From assembly GCA_033296875.1 (NCBI GenBank), contig MU860063.1:1-64000 (forward strand): 64,000 bases of DNA, written 5' to 3'. The translations under genes were made by a program, and so were the position numbers. This stretch comes from Achaetomium macrosporum. Lineage: Eukaryota; Ascomycota; Sordariomycetes; Sordariales; Chaetomiaceae. The notes below the pieces were generated by a model. The model was not told the DNA's origin. It worked only from the letters and a program-made list of their open reading frames with translations, and made no database searches. How positions within the stretch are numbered: position 1 is the stretch's first letter; the number at the start of each line of letters is the position of its first letter. Below are positions 40,781-53,521 of the stretch, in pieces.

Positions 40781-43316
40781 GGAACCCTTGAAGACACGGC
40801 TGCCCGCGTTCTGTTGAACAGACTAGACCTCAGTACGTCCGGGGTCAGTGCCGTTGGAAGCGATACGGGAAGAGCCGAGAGGAGAAGGCAAGAGATAGCG
40901 TCCCGGCCTGGAGGCGCGGATAGCGGTGCACGCCGGGGATGGGCTCGCAAAGCGGGTTGGTAACGGTATCAGGCGAGAGCCGGTTCAGAAAAGAAGTAAA
41001 AGAGGTGGAGAGCGCAGTGCATCTCCCTCGCAAAAGCCACACGGGAAGCTCTTTGCCACGGGCTGACCTCAGCGATGGGGCCACCGGAGCAGCTAGTAGG
41101 TCCCGGGACGGCTGACCTGCGGAGCCTCCGAGGGCAAGCGGGTCAGAGTCTGGAGCCAGGGACTGGTATTGAACGAACAGCAGCCCCGGGTTCAAGCGTG
41201 GCAAGAGTTCCAATGCTTGGCCCAAGGTTGAGCCTCCTTCCGCATACAGTAGCACGAGTAGCAGCCGTCCAGGCCCGGCCGAGCGCTTATGGCGTTGGGT
41301 GGTATTTGTGGCGGGACAGTCGGTATGCTTCCGCCTGTGGCCTGGATTCCCGGGGAGCCCGTTGCTGCTTTCTTCCTCTTCACCACCGGCGGGCTTTCTC
41401 TCCAGACAGTGTTCGGGTGTGTGTATGGCCCAAGAGCCCGGATCTTTGCACCGGGTCGGGCGGTGGCTACAGTAGACGAAAACCAGGACGAGGGGGGCAA
41501 AGGGAAGAACCAGGGCAGGGGGCGATGTACAGTACTGTATGTACTGCAAATCCGGGTGGATGGTGGGTCGGCAACTTCAAGCGTCGACCAGTGAGCTGTG
41601 GGAGTGACTGGCTAGCATACCTGTCTTAATACATATAATGTACCGGAAGTATTTTGTGTGTCTAGGACTGGGAGGAAAGAAAAACACCGACACGCCTCCC
41701 CACGGCTCCGTGGCCACGGGCACGGGATTGGTTGGGCGAGAGACCCCTTAGATCTTGTGTTGATTGTGAGAGGCCCCGTGAGGCCCCTTATTGCCTTCCC
41801 AACGATGAGGAGGGCAACCTGACACTGTAGGAACCTATCGCCACCGGACAAGCCTTAAGAGGGATTGGGAGGAGACGTGGCAGGGACAGGGCTCGGGCAA
41901 GTCTGTGGTCCTTTCCTCCCTGCGGACCTAGAAATGCTAAAAGACAAAAAGTGATGATGCGTTCTCTTGTGTCTCTGTGTTAATGGGAAGGGGGCGGCGA
42001 ATCTACGATGATTGGAAGCTCGAACAGGCAAAAGATGAACGGTCGGCTCGTCCGGTTTGCCACCTAAACACGTGTACATACAATCGCGAGATGGTTACAT
42101 ACCTTAGCTACACAGTAACGCCCCATTCTGGCGATCTTCTCCTGCTCCTTCTCATGAGCAACCGCTGCCACCCCGAGGCGACTGTCCTGTGACACTCGGG
42201 CCGTGGACAACTGACAAAGAGGCTGCATTTGCATAGGTGGGCGGCGCAGAGACTGCAACGGTCCGTTTATGATTTCCGGCTTGGACATTAACCCCATCAG
42301 GTAATGGTAGGGGCGCGAATGCAAGCTCTCCGTCAGGGTCTGATCTGTTAAAAGTCTGGGCCTTGACGGCGAGCCGGAATGATCTGCCTCTGCCATTGGC
42401 ACCTTGGTAGCCCTTGTGGTTGGTCAGGGCGTTCCGGAGGCGCATGTTGCTGCCATGTTCAAGCTGTTAAGAGCACAGGATCTCCTTTTTCCAGGCTGTG
42501 GACGTGGAGCTCTGCAGTAGTGGGCCCAAGTCAGGAGCTTAGGTACGTCCTGACGTCATAGTGACCTCGGGGCAGCAAAACCGGAACAAAATGAACACTC
42601 TGCAGGCACCCGACAGCCCGAGGGGTACAATACAGACCGAGTCTTTAGAGTGTACGAATTTGAATTGCAATATCAAGTGGATATACTCGGTAGGAGTTTG
42701 GCCCTGTTGTAAGCGGCCGAGCGGGTTGTGCACTCACCTGGTTCCTAGCATCGCAGGATCCGAATATCGTCCCAGCATCTTTCGGCTCCAGTGACGGGAT
42801 CCATGGTATCTAAGTCGCTTTGCGTTGGCTGGCCCTGGAGTCCTGGAATCTAGAAGAACGCAAAGAATGAAATAGGTGAAGGCTACTATTATAGTACAGA
42901 CGAAGTGTGTGTAAAGTACTGCAAATTTTTTTTTCCTGATTGCCGCACACCTACATCTGACGCAGTGTAGGAGATGCCAAGTGTTGAGGCTGAAACTCCT
43001 TTACCATAGTGCCTTAGGTCTCGCTGGGGCGGTTACTCCGATTGACGGTTCTGTCCCATGGCATATGGATGAAACACACCGGCTGCAGAACAAGCCTGCA
43101 CTTGTGAATTGACGACAGCAATAGTGCAGACCACGATTCCAATGTCTTGGTCGGTTCCCGGACATCCCGTGCCGTAGCACCGATGAAGCCGAGAGCACCG
43201 ATGCCCAAGGTAACTTGCGAACACAAAATGTCTTCCGCATTCGCAGCTGGTTCCATTAGCCGCGTGAGGCCTGCTATGATGTCCAGTACACGGCCCGGTG
43301 GAGGCTCCGACCTCGT
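40781..43316. other. Gene-poor 2.5-kb intergenic region
   Basis: Promoter and probable long leader of the YTH gene on the left, 3' flank of proteasome beta-6 on the right. Open frames present (for example 40845-41549 and 42152-42445 minus) lack any recognisable domain. A T run lies at 42928-42936 and a TGACGTCA at 42551-42558. Confidence 0.5.
42551..42558. promoter_or_regulatory. CRE-like palindrome TGACGTCA
   Basis: Exact bZIP consensus in the intergenic region, about 1.8 kb upstream of the YTH gene start. Weak evidence on its own. Confidence 0.25.
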
Positions 43317-44191
43317 TCAGTCCTTCTTCAGCGGCAGCAAGACCTCTTCAATCCCGTCCTTCGTGATAACCATCATCTGCAGGCCATCGCCCACCTCAAT
43401 GTGCCGCTCGACCGCCCCGTCAAATGCATCCTTGACCAGCATCTCGACCTCGTCCCGCGTCAGCGGCCGCCGCTCACGTTCCTGAAGAGCGTGGCCCTCG
43501 CCACTGTTCGGGATGTACTGATTCTTGAAGTTGACCTGGTTGTCCAGAAACGGCATGATGAGGCTTGCGGCCGCACCGCCGGCCCTGCACTGTTCCCGCT
43601 CGTAACTGCCCACGGGGTCATACGAATACACGGCGCCCTTGCCCTCCTCATCCAGCCCGCCCAGGATGGCGTATGCGTAGTATGGGAAGAAGCGCTTCTG
43701 GTATAGGATGGTCGAGAGCCGCTGCGCACAAGCCTTGACGCTCATCGGCTTACCGTGGCGATAGCGGTACATCTTGCAGATGGCGTCGAGTCGCTCTTTG
43801 AGAGCCTCTCCGTCGGCCGCGAAACCCACGACCGAGAGGACGATATTGGCATCCTTTTGGTCCGACGTGGTGCCCCCGATCTTGAACAACTTGGGGTGAT
43901 GTCGCGAGTTGATGCTATAGCCCGAGGTAAGCCGTGTGTCGCCGGCCATGACGGTGAAGTCAGCGCCCGCAATGGCGAGGGTTGACCCCCCGTTGTCGGT
44001 GTAACTAGGTTAAATGGTCAGCTGAATTCACACCCACAAACAGAAAGTTCGCGGAATGTGCATCGGTGGGGATTGGGCCCGTACGGATCGAAGCGATGCT
44101 GTCGGGCGCCCTCGGGCGCATTGGAAATGGGGCCGTCGTTGAACGAGTAGTTGGGCCCGTTCAAGAGCGGGTTCTGGCTGAACATGGCCAT
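43317..44191 (-). CDS. pre7: 20S proteasome subunit beta-6
   Basis: Two exons (44191-44085, 44004-43317) give 264 aa. Splicing joins RFDP to YTDNGGSTLAIAGADFTVMAGDTR, the family's N-terminal strand. Further matches are KACAQRLSTILYQKRFFPYYAYAILGG and GAVYSYDPVGSYERE, which are diagnostic for beta-6 (Pre7/PSMB1). The subunit has no Thr1 nucleophile after a propeptide and is structural in the inner beta ring. The 80-nt intron is GT-AG. The gene is divergent from STT4 with 581 bp between starts. Confidence 0.96.
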
Positions 44192-44772
44192 GACTCCTTC
44201 CTGTCGAGCTCGTTCTGCCTGTCTCTAATTTGACTAATGCGTGCGATTCTCGATTTTGATGAGGTGGCGGCTCGTCAACGAAGCTGGGGTGCGGAAGAGT
44301 GGTGCGAGTCGTTTTGAGGATGCTCAAGTGGAAGCTCAAACGGTCGACCAGGCGCGCGTCAGCCCTGCAGCCTGAAGTTGCTGCTGAGCTGAGGCTGCAA
44401 GTTGAAGAAGCTCGGGCCACATGAATCCTGATGACTCAGCATTGCCCAGTGCCCGGCACAGCCCGCGCACCGGGAATTTGGCAAGTTGGGAGTCAACGGG
44501 CATGGCCAGTCGGTCGAATGCAGGGCTCATCCCGGCAGAGCGTCAGAATTCTGGGCACTTTGACGGTCGCGATCTCCGTGCCACGGCAGCGCCGTGCATG
44601 TTGGAGCACGACGTTGTCGCAATCTCCCAGGACGAGGACGACGCTGCCACCACCTCGGGAGACGTTCATGCAAACCCTTTGGAAGTAGTCTAGATGATAC
44701 TTCTGTCTGTCGCACTGGGGTTTAACTTGTCCCGGCGTACCCCAGACCAGCATCACCGCCGTCGACGACGCC
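44192..44772. other. Divergent promoter of pre7 and stt4
   Basis: Lies between two starts pointing away from each other. A plus-strand open frame here has no domain. No PACE-type element was recognised by eye. Confidence 0.6.
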
Positions 44773-47700
44773 ATGGCTCGCGACATCAGACGACAGGCCC
44801 TCCAGCGGCTTGCTGCGCTCGCAACGACCAGCCCGACGACCTCGTTCGACAAGTCCGACCTTGACAGGCTGTGCAAAGCCGTCTCGAGCCGTCAAGGCCC
44901 GGGCTCCGCTGTCAACGGCAACAACAATGCATTATCGCTGCCCAGGTCCGAGGCCTGTCGTATTCCCATGGTAGCCAACCCCTGATGGTCGCGCTGTAGT
45001 CGCCTTTCTGATGCTTATCTCTCCGATGGCTGACTGTGTCCATGTACCCGTAGACAATCCGCGAGTACGAGATCCTCCTCGCGCTTTGCAAAGCAGCGCC
45101 GTCCTTGCGGACTTCGCAGAGTGCCCAGAAGCTGTCACGGCATTTGGTTCCCTACCTCATGGACGTCCATGTCCAAGCCTTCGATCCTTCGCCCTTCTTC
45201 CGCAAAATCGAGCCGTCTCCGACCGAGTCCTTGAGTTTCCATGTCACTGCCGCCCTGCTTTCATTGGGGTTACACCACGCAGATGTGCAGCAGACCATAT
45301 CCGACAGCATTTCCGCCTTCCTTAGTGCTTGTGCACACGCCACCGAGAGCGTGTCCCGGGCCGATGACGAGGACCCGGGAGCGGTGGAGGATGCTATCCG
45401 CACCGCCACCATCGCCATTGCCCTCCTGGGCTTCTTGGATGCTGCTTGTGCCCAGGCAGATTTCTGGAAATCAGGAGGTCGTCTCGGCCTGGTGGTGCGT
45501 GTGCGGGACCTGCTCTCGCAACCCTTTCTTGTTGCGGTGGAGGCGGCCTTTTCCACCCTTCGAAACGCTCACTCCCACGATCGCCAAATCAAGGAGTGGA
45601 AACGATGGGTGCGCCACTATGAGGACATCGACCGCCCGCTGGGAGCCATGCTTCTCCAGCGGAGCTTCATGAGACTGCTGGTGGCCGCCACATCGCTGCT
45701 GGTGGCCGAAGAGGATGCTCTTCGCGAGTCTCACGTCCTCGACATCATCATGTCTGGCAACGGCCTGCGCCGACCGCTGACTGCCCGTAGTGCCGAGGCA
45801 GACTTCCGCTCGGTCGAGGTGTACGCGACCGTCGCCATCGATCAGATGAACGATTTGGAATCGAGCGCCGACTTTGACAGCCTCTCGCCGGCCAAGCAGA
45901 GGCTCGCCTTTTCCGTCAAGGCGTGCGCCCTGATCAGCTATCTCAGTGCGTGCACTCTGAATGATGACGCCGCCGACGGCGAAGTCCTGATGGCCTGGCT
46001 CGAGGACGCACTGGCCGATGCCGCGGGCATGGCCGACGACGAACTCGGCTCTGCCGTCCTTAAGTCCATGGCACTTCTCTGCAGGGTGTCTCGTTCGTAC
46101 GCCATCAATGTCAGCCGGCTTCTGCCCCGCTTCATAGTCCAGAGCGGTGCCAGGAGCCAGATGGTTGCAGTGGCCTCCAAGTCTCTCGCATTTGTGTTGC
46201 AGATGCTTTCCAAGGATGCCGTGATCACCACCCTCTACACCCTTGGCAATGTCCTCGGCCCGGGGAACGACCGGCAACTCGCTGACGGGCCCGTCGGTCA
46301 GGATCCCTCCCACGTTTACGGGAACCGGCAGTCCACCGGCAGCTCCATCTCCCTGCAGGTATCCGGCGAAGAGGAGTCGTCCGTGGTTCAGGGTAACGTG
46401 GTGCAAGCCATCTGCGAGATTGCGAGCGCCTCGAAAGACGAGAAGATCACGGGCCTTGCGCAGTCCATGCTCGCGCAGAAGATCGTCAAGCTGAGCGGCC
46501 CTCTTGATGCCCGGATCATCACCGGCGCTGCTGCCTTGTCCCTCAGCGGCGGTCAGTCCGAGTTCCGCTACCTGCTCAAGAGGTACGCCGCTGTCGTACA
46601 TGACGCCGTGGTGGACAATAAAGATGGTATATTGCAAGCCGTAAGTTTGTTCATTCTCATGAAGCGGTTGCTTGCATGCCGCGTGCCCGTTGCTGACCCC
46701 GGGGGGTTCCAGGTCATGAAGGCCCGAAATCATATCTCTGCCCATATTCAGCGAGAATCACCCCTATTCGATATCTACCTGGAACACTTGCTGGATGGCG
46801 TCATTTCGCAAGGGGATGTCCACGCCAGCCAGAGTCATCATGCCAAGGAATCGGAAGTAGAACTGGCTGCGCGAGAGATCGCCCAACTGCTTCCGCCCCT
46901 TGCCATCTTCATGTCTCGCAATCCCCAGACTTTCGACGAGTCCTCCGATGACGACACCCGCTCCATGCTTCGCGATGCCTGGTTCAATATCGTCGTCCAC
47001 GGCTTCACTCCGTCCACCGACCGCGGAAAGCAGAACCTCAAGCACCTCGGCATCATGGCCATCCACTCTCCGCCGCTGGTCTCGGAGAACCGGGGGGAGG
47101 AGAATGAGAGCGACATCGATCTGAACCCGATCCTCCGCAGAGGCGAGAGCTCCGAGCGGGAGTCCCTGCAGAAGAAGCTACTCGCCGAGCTGATACCGAC
47201 GCGAAGCAGCGAAATTAGGGGACTCAGCTATCGCAAGACCATCTTTCTCCAAGCTGCCAGCCTCGTCGAGAGCCTGCGGGCCGACGCCGGCGATTGCACC
47301 AAGGCCTTGTCATATTTCCTTGAACCCATTATGCGGCGAGGCGATCTGAGCCGCACGATGGATGCTGTCACGAATGCGGTCATGGACCGGTATTTGTACA
47401 AAGCCGTCAGCGCTGCCAATCCTACCTTCTCCGCCCCGTATGTTGCGGCACAGCTTGCAAGGATATTCTGCGCTTGTTGCCATCGCATTGAACGAGTGCA
47501 GCAGGCCGCATTCGGCTGCGCGGACCGCCTGGTAGAGTCGATCCCTTCTGCCCTGTGCCAGCGATCGTCCCTCTTCACGCTGCTCGAGCTTCTCTCGTTG
47601 ATGTGGACCAGCTGCCTGGAGGCGGAGACGGACCGGTACGAGCCGAGAACGACCTTCAAGTCGCCGAGGGGAGACGTCGTCGTCGAGCTCTCGGACGACT

Positions 47701-50700
47701 ACCAGTTCAGGCAGTTGACGCTGGAGAACCTGCACAAGAAGGCGAAGCTCTGGCTGACGCGGGCCATCAATATCGCACCTGCGGACGTGAAAGGCCTCTT
47801 GCAGACATATCTGTCCGAGTTTGACGACGAGAGCAGCTACGGGCACATGTGTCTGGGCCGGTCATTCGCGGTCGAGGTCGGTTCGACCATCCCGTCAACA
47901 GACCAGAGACTGTCGTCGCTGGACATGCTCGGGGATTGCCCCATCAACACCGCTTCCAACTTCATGGCCCAGTACACGACGCGGCAGGAATATCGGTACT
48001 CGGAGGCTCTTCCCGACCACAGCCGAGAATGGCTCAGTTTCATGCGCCTAGACGCTCGGGCATCGTTTCTCGCGGCGCCCGGCGACGAGAGTGCTGATGC
48101 GTTGACGGCACTCTCCCGCATCGAGCAGCGCATCCTCTGCGGGAAGACGACGCCGCTCGTCGATGTGAGAGAGATCCTCCGGCGCGCTGCCGCCCTCCTG
48201 TGCCGAAGCGAGCATGACGAGTGTCCCATCGTCCGCTATCTGGTCAGCATACCGTTTGCCATGTTCACGAAGCAGTCCATCAAGCTCGGCGTCTCCCTCT
48301 GGCTCGGCGTCATGAACGAGAATCCCCGGATGGAACCGCGCATCCTGGCCGAGATCGTGCAGCGCTGGGAATCCAGCATACACAAGAGGCAGGGACTATT
48401 CAGCTCCTCCATCGCCAGTCCGGACCCCTTCTTTCTCCGGCAAGAGTTTGCCCCTAGTGACAGCGCGGCTCTTGCGAAGCGTAAGCAGCTCGTTCACAAC
48501 CTGCTGGCTCCTCACTCCAGTCTCCTCCAGTTCCTGAGCAGCCACTACAATGCGACCCGACTGGGAAGCCCCGACACGCATCACTTTTTCCTCAGGCTTC
48601 TTGACGTGACGCTCGAGGCAATCAAGGACGCGACGCCCCATCCCATGGCCAGAGAAATCCGCTTCCAGGTGGTACTCTTTGGCCTCAAGGTCCTCAAGAC
48701 CAGCTCGACAATGGGCACCATGGCGCAACACCGTCTCAAAGACCAGATACTGTCCGCCGGCCTCGGTTGGTTCAACGCTCCGCCGCGCTGGTCCTTCGGA
48801 AGCAACATCCTCCAGCTCAAGACCGAGATCCGCTTGATCGAGGATGTCATGACAGCCTTGGGCGAGACAGCCAGTATCGGCGCGCAATCGACGGGCTCGG
48901 CCAAGTCGCTTGCTCCCAAGGAGACATTGCTTGTCCTGCTCTTGGAAAGCGAACAGTTGAGGCTGCACGTCTGGGTTCGTCCGGCCGACGGGGCAAGACC
49001 TCAGTCGGCCTTCCATTATGGAGGGAAGGAAAGCCCATTTGAGGTCTGGCATACTCTCCCCTTTCGTTCCCCATTCTCTTGTTCTTTTACCTACCGACTG
49101 CTTACATTTGGGGTGGTGTACAGGCCGCGATCCAACCCCTGGTCCGGACGGCTTGGGCGGAGAGCCCTTCATTGGCCGTGCACCTGGCAAGCAGATTCCC
49201 GTATCCGCGGGTCCAAAAGGAGATCCGCTGGCTTTTGTTGAACTTCCCCGCCAAAGCCGCCCGGGAACAAGAGGCTATCCCTATGCTTATTGACGGCGCG
49301 CTGCCCGACGACGTCAGCTTCCAGCTCAAGGTATGCCCCGCAAAACCCGTGACGCTGACCATACTCTTCGTCTCCTTCTCTCGCTGACGGGGCGGTTACC
49401 TAGTACCTGCTTTTCTGGGCGCCAGTCAACCCGATCACGGCCGTGACGCTGTTCCTGCCGGCATACCGTAACCATCCTTTTCTGATCCAATATGCCATGA
49501 GGGCACTGGAGAGCCACTCGGTCGACGTGACATTCTTCTACGTGCCGCAGATCGTCCAGACCCTTCGATATGACGCCCTGGGCTATGTCGAGCGCTACAT
49601 CCTGGAGACGGCCCAGTTCTCGCAGCTTTTCGCTCACCAGATCATCTGGAACATGAAGGCAAACGCCTACAAGGACGATGATTCCCAGATTGTAAGCCCA
49701 TCTACTTGGCGATCAACAGCTGGTGATCGATGCTGACACCGCCCATCATTATTAGCCCGACGCCATCAAGCCAACCCTTGACAAGGTCATGGGCCACATG
49801 ATTGACAGCTTCTCCGACGCCGACCGCGACTTCTACGAGCGCGAGTTTGCCTTCTTTGATGAAGTGACGAGCATCTCGGGGAAGCTCAAGCCCCTAATCA
49901 AGCGCTCCAAGCCCGAAAAGAAGCAAAAGATCGAGGAGGAGCTCCGAAAGATCAAGGTCGACGTCGGCGTGTATCTGCCAAGCAACCCCGACGGGGTGGT
50001 CATCGGCATCGACCGGAAGTCGGGCAAGCCGCTGCAGAGTCATGCCAAGGCCCCGTTCATGGCGACGTTCCGCATCAAGAAGAACAAGAGCGGGATCGAA
50101 GAAGCCGAGGAGCTGCTCGAGGAGAGCAGCAAGGGGAACAAGAGCAAGACCGACGCCCAGGCTGACACGATCGAGGTCTGGCAGTCGGCCATCTTCAAAG
50201 TGGGCGATGACTGTCGCCAAGACATGCTCGCTCTCCAGATGATTGCGGCCTTCCGAGGCATCTTCCACAGCGTTGGTCTCGACGTCTATGTGTTCCCGTA
50301 CCGCGTCACGGCGACGGCACCGGGCTGCGGTGTCATCGACGTCCTCCCCAACGCCATCTCGCGCGATATGCTCGGCCGCGAAGCCGTCAATGGGCTGTAC
50401 GACTACTTCGTGTCCAAGTACGGCAACGAGGACTCGCTCCGGTTCCAGCAGGCGCGGAACAACTTCGTCAAGAGCATGGCTGCCTACTCGGTCATCTCGT
50501 TCCTGCTCCAGTTCAAAGACCGGCACAACGGCAACATCATGATCGACGATGCCGGGCACCTCCTCCACATCGACTTCGGCTTCTGCTTCGACATCGCGCC
50601 CGGCGGCATCAAGTTTGAGCGGGCCCCGTTCAAGCTCACCTCGGAGATGGTTGCCGTGATGGGCGGCAGCCCCGACCACCAAGCCTTCAAGTGGTTCGAG

Positions 50701-50958
50701 GAGCTCTGCGTCAAGGCGTTCCTGGCCTCGCGGCAGTACACCGAGAAGCTGTCGCAGATTGTTTTGCTCATGATGGACAGCGGCCTGCCCTGCTTCAAGC
50801 CGGAAAGCGTCAAGCACTTCAAGGAGCGGTTCGTCCTGGAGAAGACGGAGCGCGAGGCGGCCGAGTTCATGAGGGGGCTCATCAAGCGGAGCTATGGGAG
50901 CTACTCGACGGGGATTTACGACCAGTTCCAGCTCCTGACGAACGGCATTCCGTATTAA
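44773..50958 (+). CDS. stt4: Phosphatidylinositol 4-kinase III alpha
   Basis: Six exons (44773-44970, 45054-46640, 46713-49043, 49124-49330, 49404-49691, 49756-50958) give 1937 aa, in line with Stt4. It makes PI4P at the plasma membrane, which feeds PI(4,5)P2 signalling. Most of the protein is helical solenoid; VQKEIRWLLLNFPAKAAREQEAIPML begins the PIK accessory domain, and the kinase domain ends the protein with VGDDCRQDMLALQMI, catalytic DRHNGN (about 1792) and HIDFGF (Asp about 1810), then a conserved C-terminus. The 72-nt intron at 46641-46712 (gtaagt to ttccag) has no stop in frame and can be missed by a simple reading. Other introns are 64-83 nt. Confidence 0.96.
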
Positions 50959-51573
50959 TTAATAAACTCACTTTTCCACTTCAACACTTGTTTTAATTAA
51001 CAGCGTAATGAGGCTAGCTACCAACACCTTATATAGACATCAGTAGAGATCAGGAATAGATTTTGGTCCATCTCTCTCCCACCGTGAATGGGTCCAAATT
51101 GCCTTATTGAAAGATTGTTGCCTGCTGGGCAGAAAACACGGGGCCCATCTCTCCGGATCTTTCAGCCAGACAACCTAGGTAGTAACAGAGGTCTGCGTTG
51201 ACCACTGGCATTCGTCAACTCTGTGGGGCAGGTGCGCCTGTCGCATCTTGATTTTTTGCGATCTCCAGACGCCATCAGCGCCTGACCCCTCCTTTCTCTG
51301 TGCAGCCAAACTCCCCTGACTCCTCCTCACCGCGTGCTTTGGCATGGCACGCAATGGGAGAAACTCGTGGGGAAGCTCGTTCCCGCGTGCATGCACGACC
51401 TCGTGAGCTGCGAAGAATCCGCCGCCGCTCGCCATCAGGGGAAGACGGCCATGGTGGCCGCAAACACCTGGGTTTCGAGAATGTGCTTCGCATCTTGAGC
51501 ACGCCTGGACTCGTCCGGCGAGCGCGTATTCGACACCGATCAAGATGTACAAACACCGATGGCAGTCCTGATC
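50959..51573. other. Intergenic, convergent 3' ends
   Basis: Between stt4 and the metal transporter. AT-rich TTAATTAA segments follow the stt4 stop codon, and an ACCTAGGT palindrome lies at 51173-51180. No gene supported. Confidence 0.6.
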
Positions 51574-53521
51574 CTAGGTGTCCTGTTGATCCATATGTGT
51601 CGGCAAGTTGTAGGTGGCATAGTCCACATGGACGAAGGCTCTGTCGACGATGGGCACCGATTCAAGCACGTATTGCAGACTCTCGCTGTTTGAGTGATTT
51701 AGTTAGCAGAAGGGTGGGTCTCGGCAGCCGGTGGAACGATGTATGTGCTCACCTTAGGTCGTGGCTGTCTTTAAGCGGGGTGCTGGCGTCCAGGACAATG
51801 TCCACCTCGACGATCAGCTTGTCGCCGGCGTGGTAGGCCTGCAGCCCCTGGATTTGCTTGATGGTCTTGGCAAATCGCATGGTCAGATAGAGCACTGCGA
51901 GCGGTCAGAAAAACAGCCGGACAGGGGGAAGGACTGGACTCACGGATGTTTCTCTGGTCGGCGGTGGCCGAGAAGCCGGAGAGGTGCCTAATGTGCTCAA
52001 ACGAGGTCTGTGACCAGTTGAAGATGACGATTAGGGAGAGGATCAGGCCGCCGAGGGCGTCAAGCCACCATATCCCTGCATAGAAACCGACTGCGCGAGT
52101 TCTTGTGTCAATATACTCGGGTCATGGGAGCTGGGAAGGATGCCGGGGACAGACCTATGGGGAAAGCTATGGACCCGGCGTTGAATATGACATCTAAGGC
52201 ACAGACATATGTGTTAGCATGCGAACGGCGCTCTGCCCAGACCGGCCTTCTACCTACCCGTACTTGCATCTGCAGCTCTGTTGTGGCCAGGTCAGTCGTC
52301 AACCCGTCTTGCTTAAGGTACGTCTCAGGGGGATGCAAAAGGGGCACTTACAAGGCTTGGACGCTGGAGTTGTTGACGAGACGGCACCACAGCCAGCACA
52401 ACCCCTTAATCACGATGGTGCCAAGCATGATTGATATGGCCGGAATTCCACTGGGAATGCTGTCAGCACACCGGAAAGATGCAGGCCCGCCATCGAGGAT
52501 AAAGCTGGACGTACAGCTGGATGATTTCGTGGTTGGGCGATGCAAGCCGCTGGATGGCCTCGAGGGCGACCTGGACGAACGAGGTGATCATGATGACAGA
52601 AAAGACGAGCACGCCCAGCGGCTCCAGCCTCCTCCTGCCGACGGGATAGCGGTACTGGTCTTGTTTGCGGATCAGCAGCGTGGTAACCCAGACGATGACG
52701 GTCGACAGGAAGTCGAGCAGCGCGTCGATCAAGCTGGCCAGCACCGAGACGGACGGCACCGAGATGATGACGGCGATCTTGCCGGCCAGTAGGATCGCGT
52801 TGGCAGCAAAATTGATGTAGATGGCAAGAGTGACAATGGGTGCATCGCTGTCGACCATGTCGTCCTCAAGCCATGGGATCTCAGGTTTTGCACGGCCCGC
52901 CTCCAGGTCCTCTCCCTCCTCCTCCTCGTCGCCGTGATTGATGGTGCCGCCATTAGCAGCACGGTCATGGGCAGAAATCAGAGGGGTGGTCTCCGTAGAG
53001 CGATAGATGGCCTTGGGCGTCCGTGTGACCTTGCGCGCGGGCTCTGCGGCGGCCGCACACGACGTCTCCATGATGGTGGCGGGAACCTCGACGCCGCGGA
53101 ACGCCGATGCCGGCATGTTGTTGTACTCGTTGAGCAGGTCGTGGGGCAGAGACGAGTCCAGCAGCTTGTCGATGTACAGGTACTGCTGGACCAGGTAGTT
53201 GACCCGCTCATAATACTTGCGGATGTGCTTGGGCATTTTCGCCAGCTCGGCCTCGGTCTTCCAGTAGCGTTCCCAGCGGTAGCGCGGGTTGCTGTTCCCG
53301 ATCAGGCGCATGCTGCGCATGTGGGAGCTGTTGAGGATGGCGCTCATACGGCGCTCGCCACGGCGTGACAATTCATCCTCGCCGCCGTCACCGACCCCTT
53401 CCTCCTCCTCGCGCCCGCGGTGCCGAATCAGAGACGCCAGCGCGCCATGGCCCTTGGGCGCGAGAGGCGGTTCGTCCTGGAGGAGGAGGAACGAGCCCCG
53501 AGGTACGGTTGGCGAACTCAT
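51574..53521 (-). CDS. Cation diffusion facilitator (Zn/Mn-type metal transporter)
   Basis: Seven exons (53521-52515, 52459-52352, 52277-52264, 52193-52155, 52090-51944, 51894-51753, 51685-51574) give 522 aa. Membrane helices start with LAIYINFAANAILLAGKIAV; the D-x-x-x-D metal site of helix 2 is SLIDALLDFLSTVIVWVTTLL, and its partner in helix 5 is in the segment rebuilt by splicing, LAADANVIFNAGSIAFPI, so the usual HxxxD is replaced by ADAxx. The C-terminal cytosolic domain is QGLQAYHAGDKLIVEVDIVLD and VDRAFVHVDY. Exon 3 is a 14-nt microexon. The long acidic N-terminus (about 200 residues) is typical of a fungal CDF subgroup. The frame is open upstream, with an alternative ATG at 53602. Confidence 0.9.

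Noticed and set aside
41950..41975. GTGATGATG resembling a C/D-box snoRNA C box
   Set aside because: No D box (CTGA) with terminal stem at the right distance.
45471..46745. 424-aa minus-strand ORF
   Set aside because: Antisense shadow of stt4, a by-product of high GC at third codon positions.
49894..50817. 307-aa minus-strand ORF
   Set aside because: Antisense of the stt4 kinase domain; no domain of its own.
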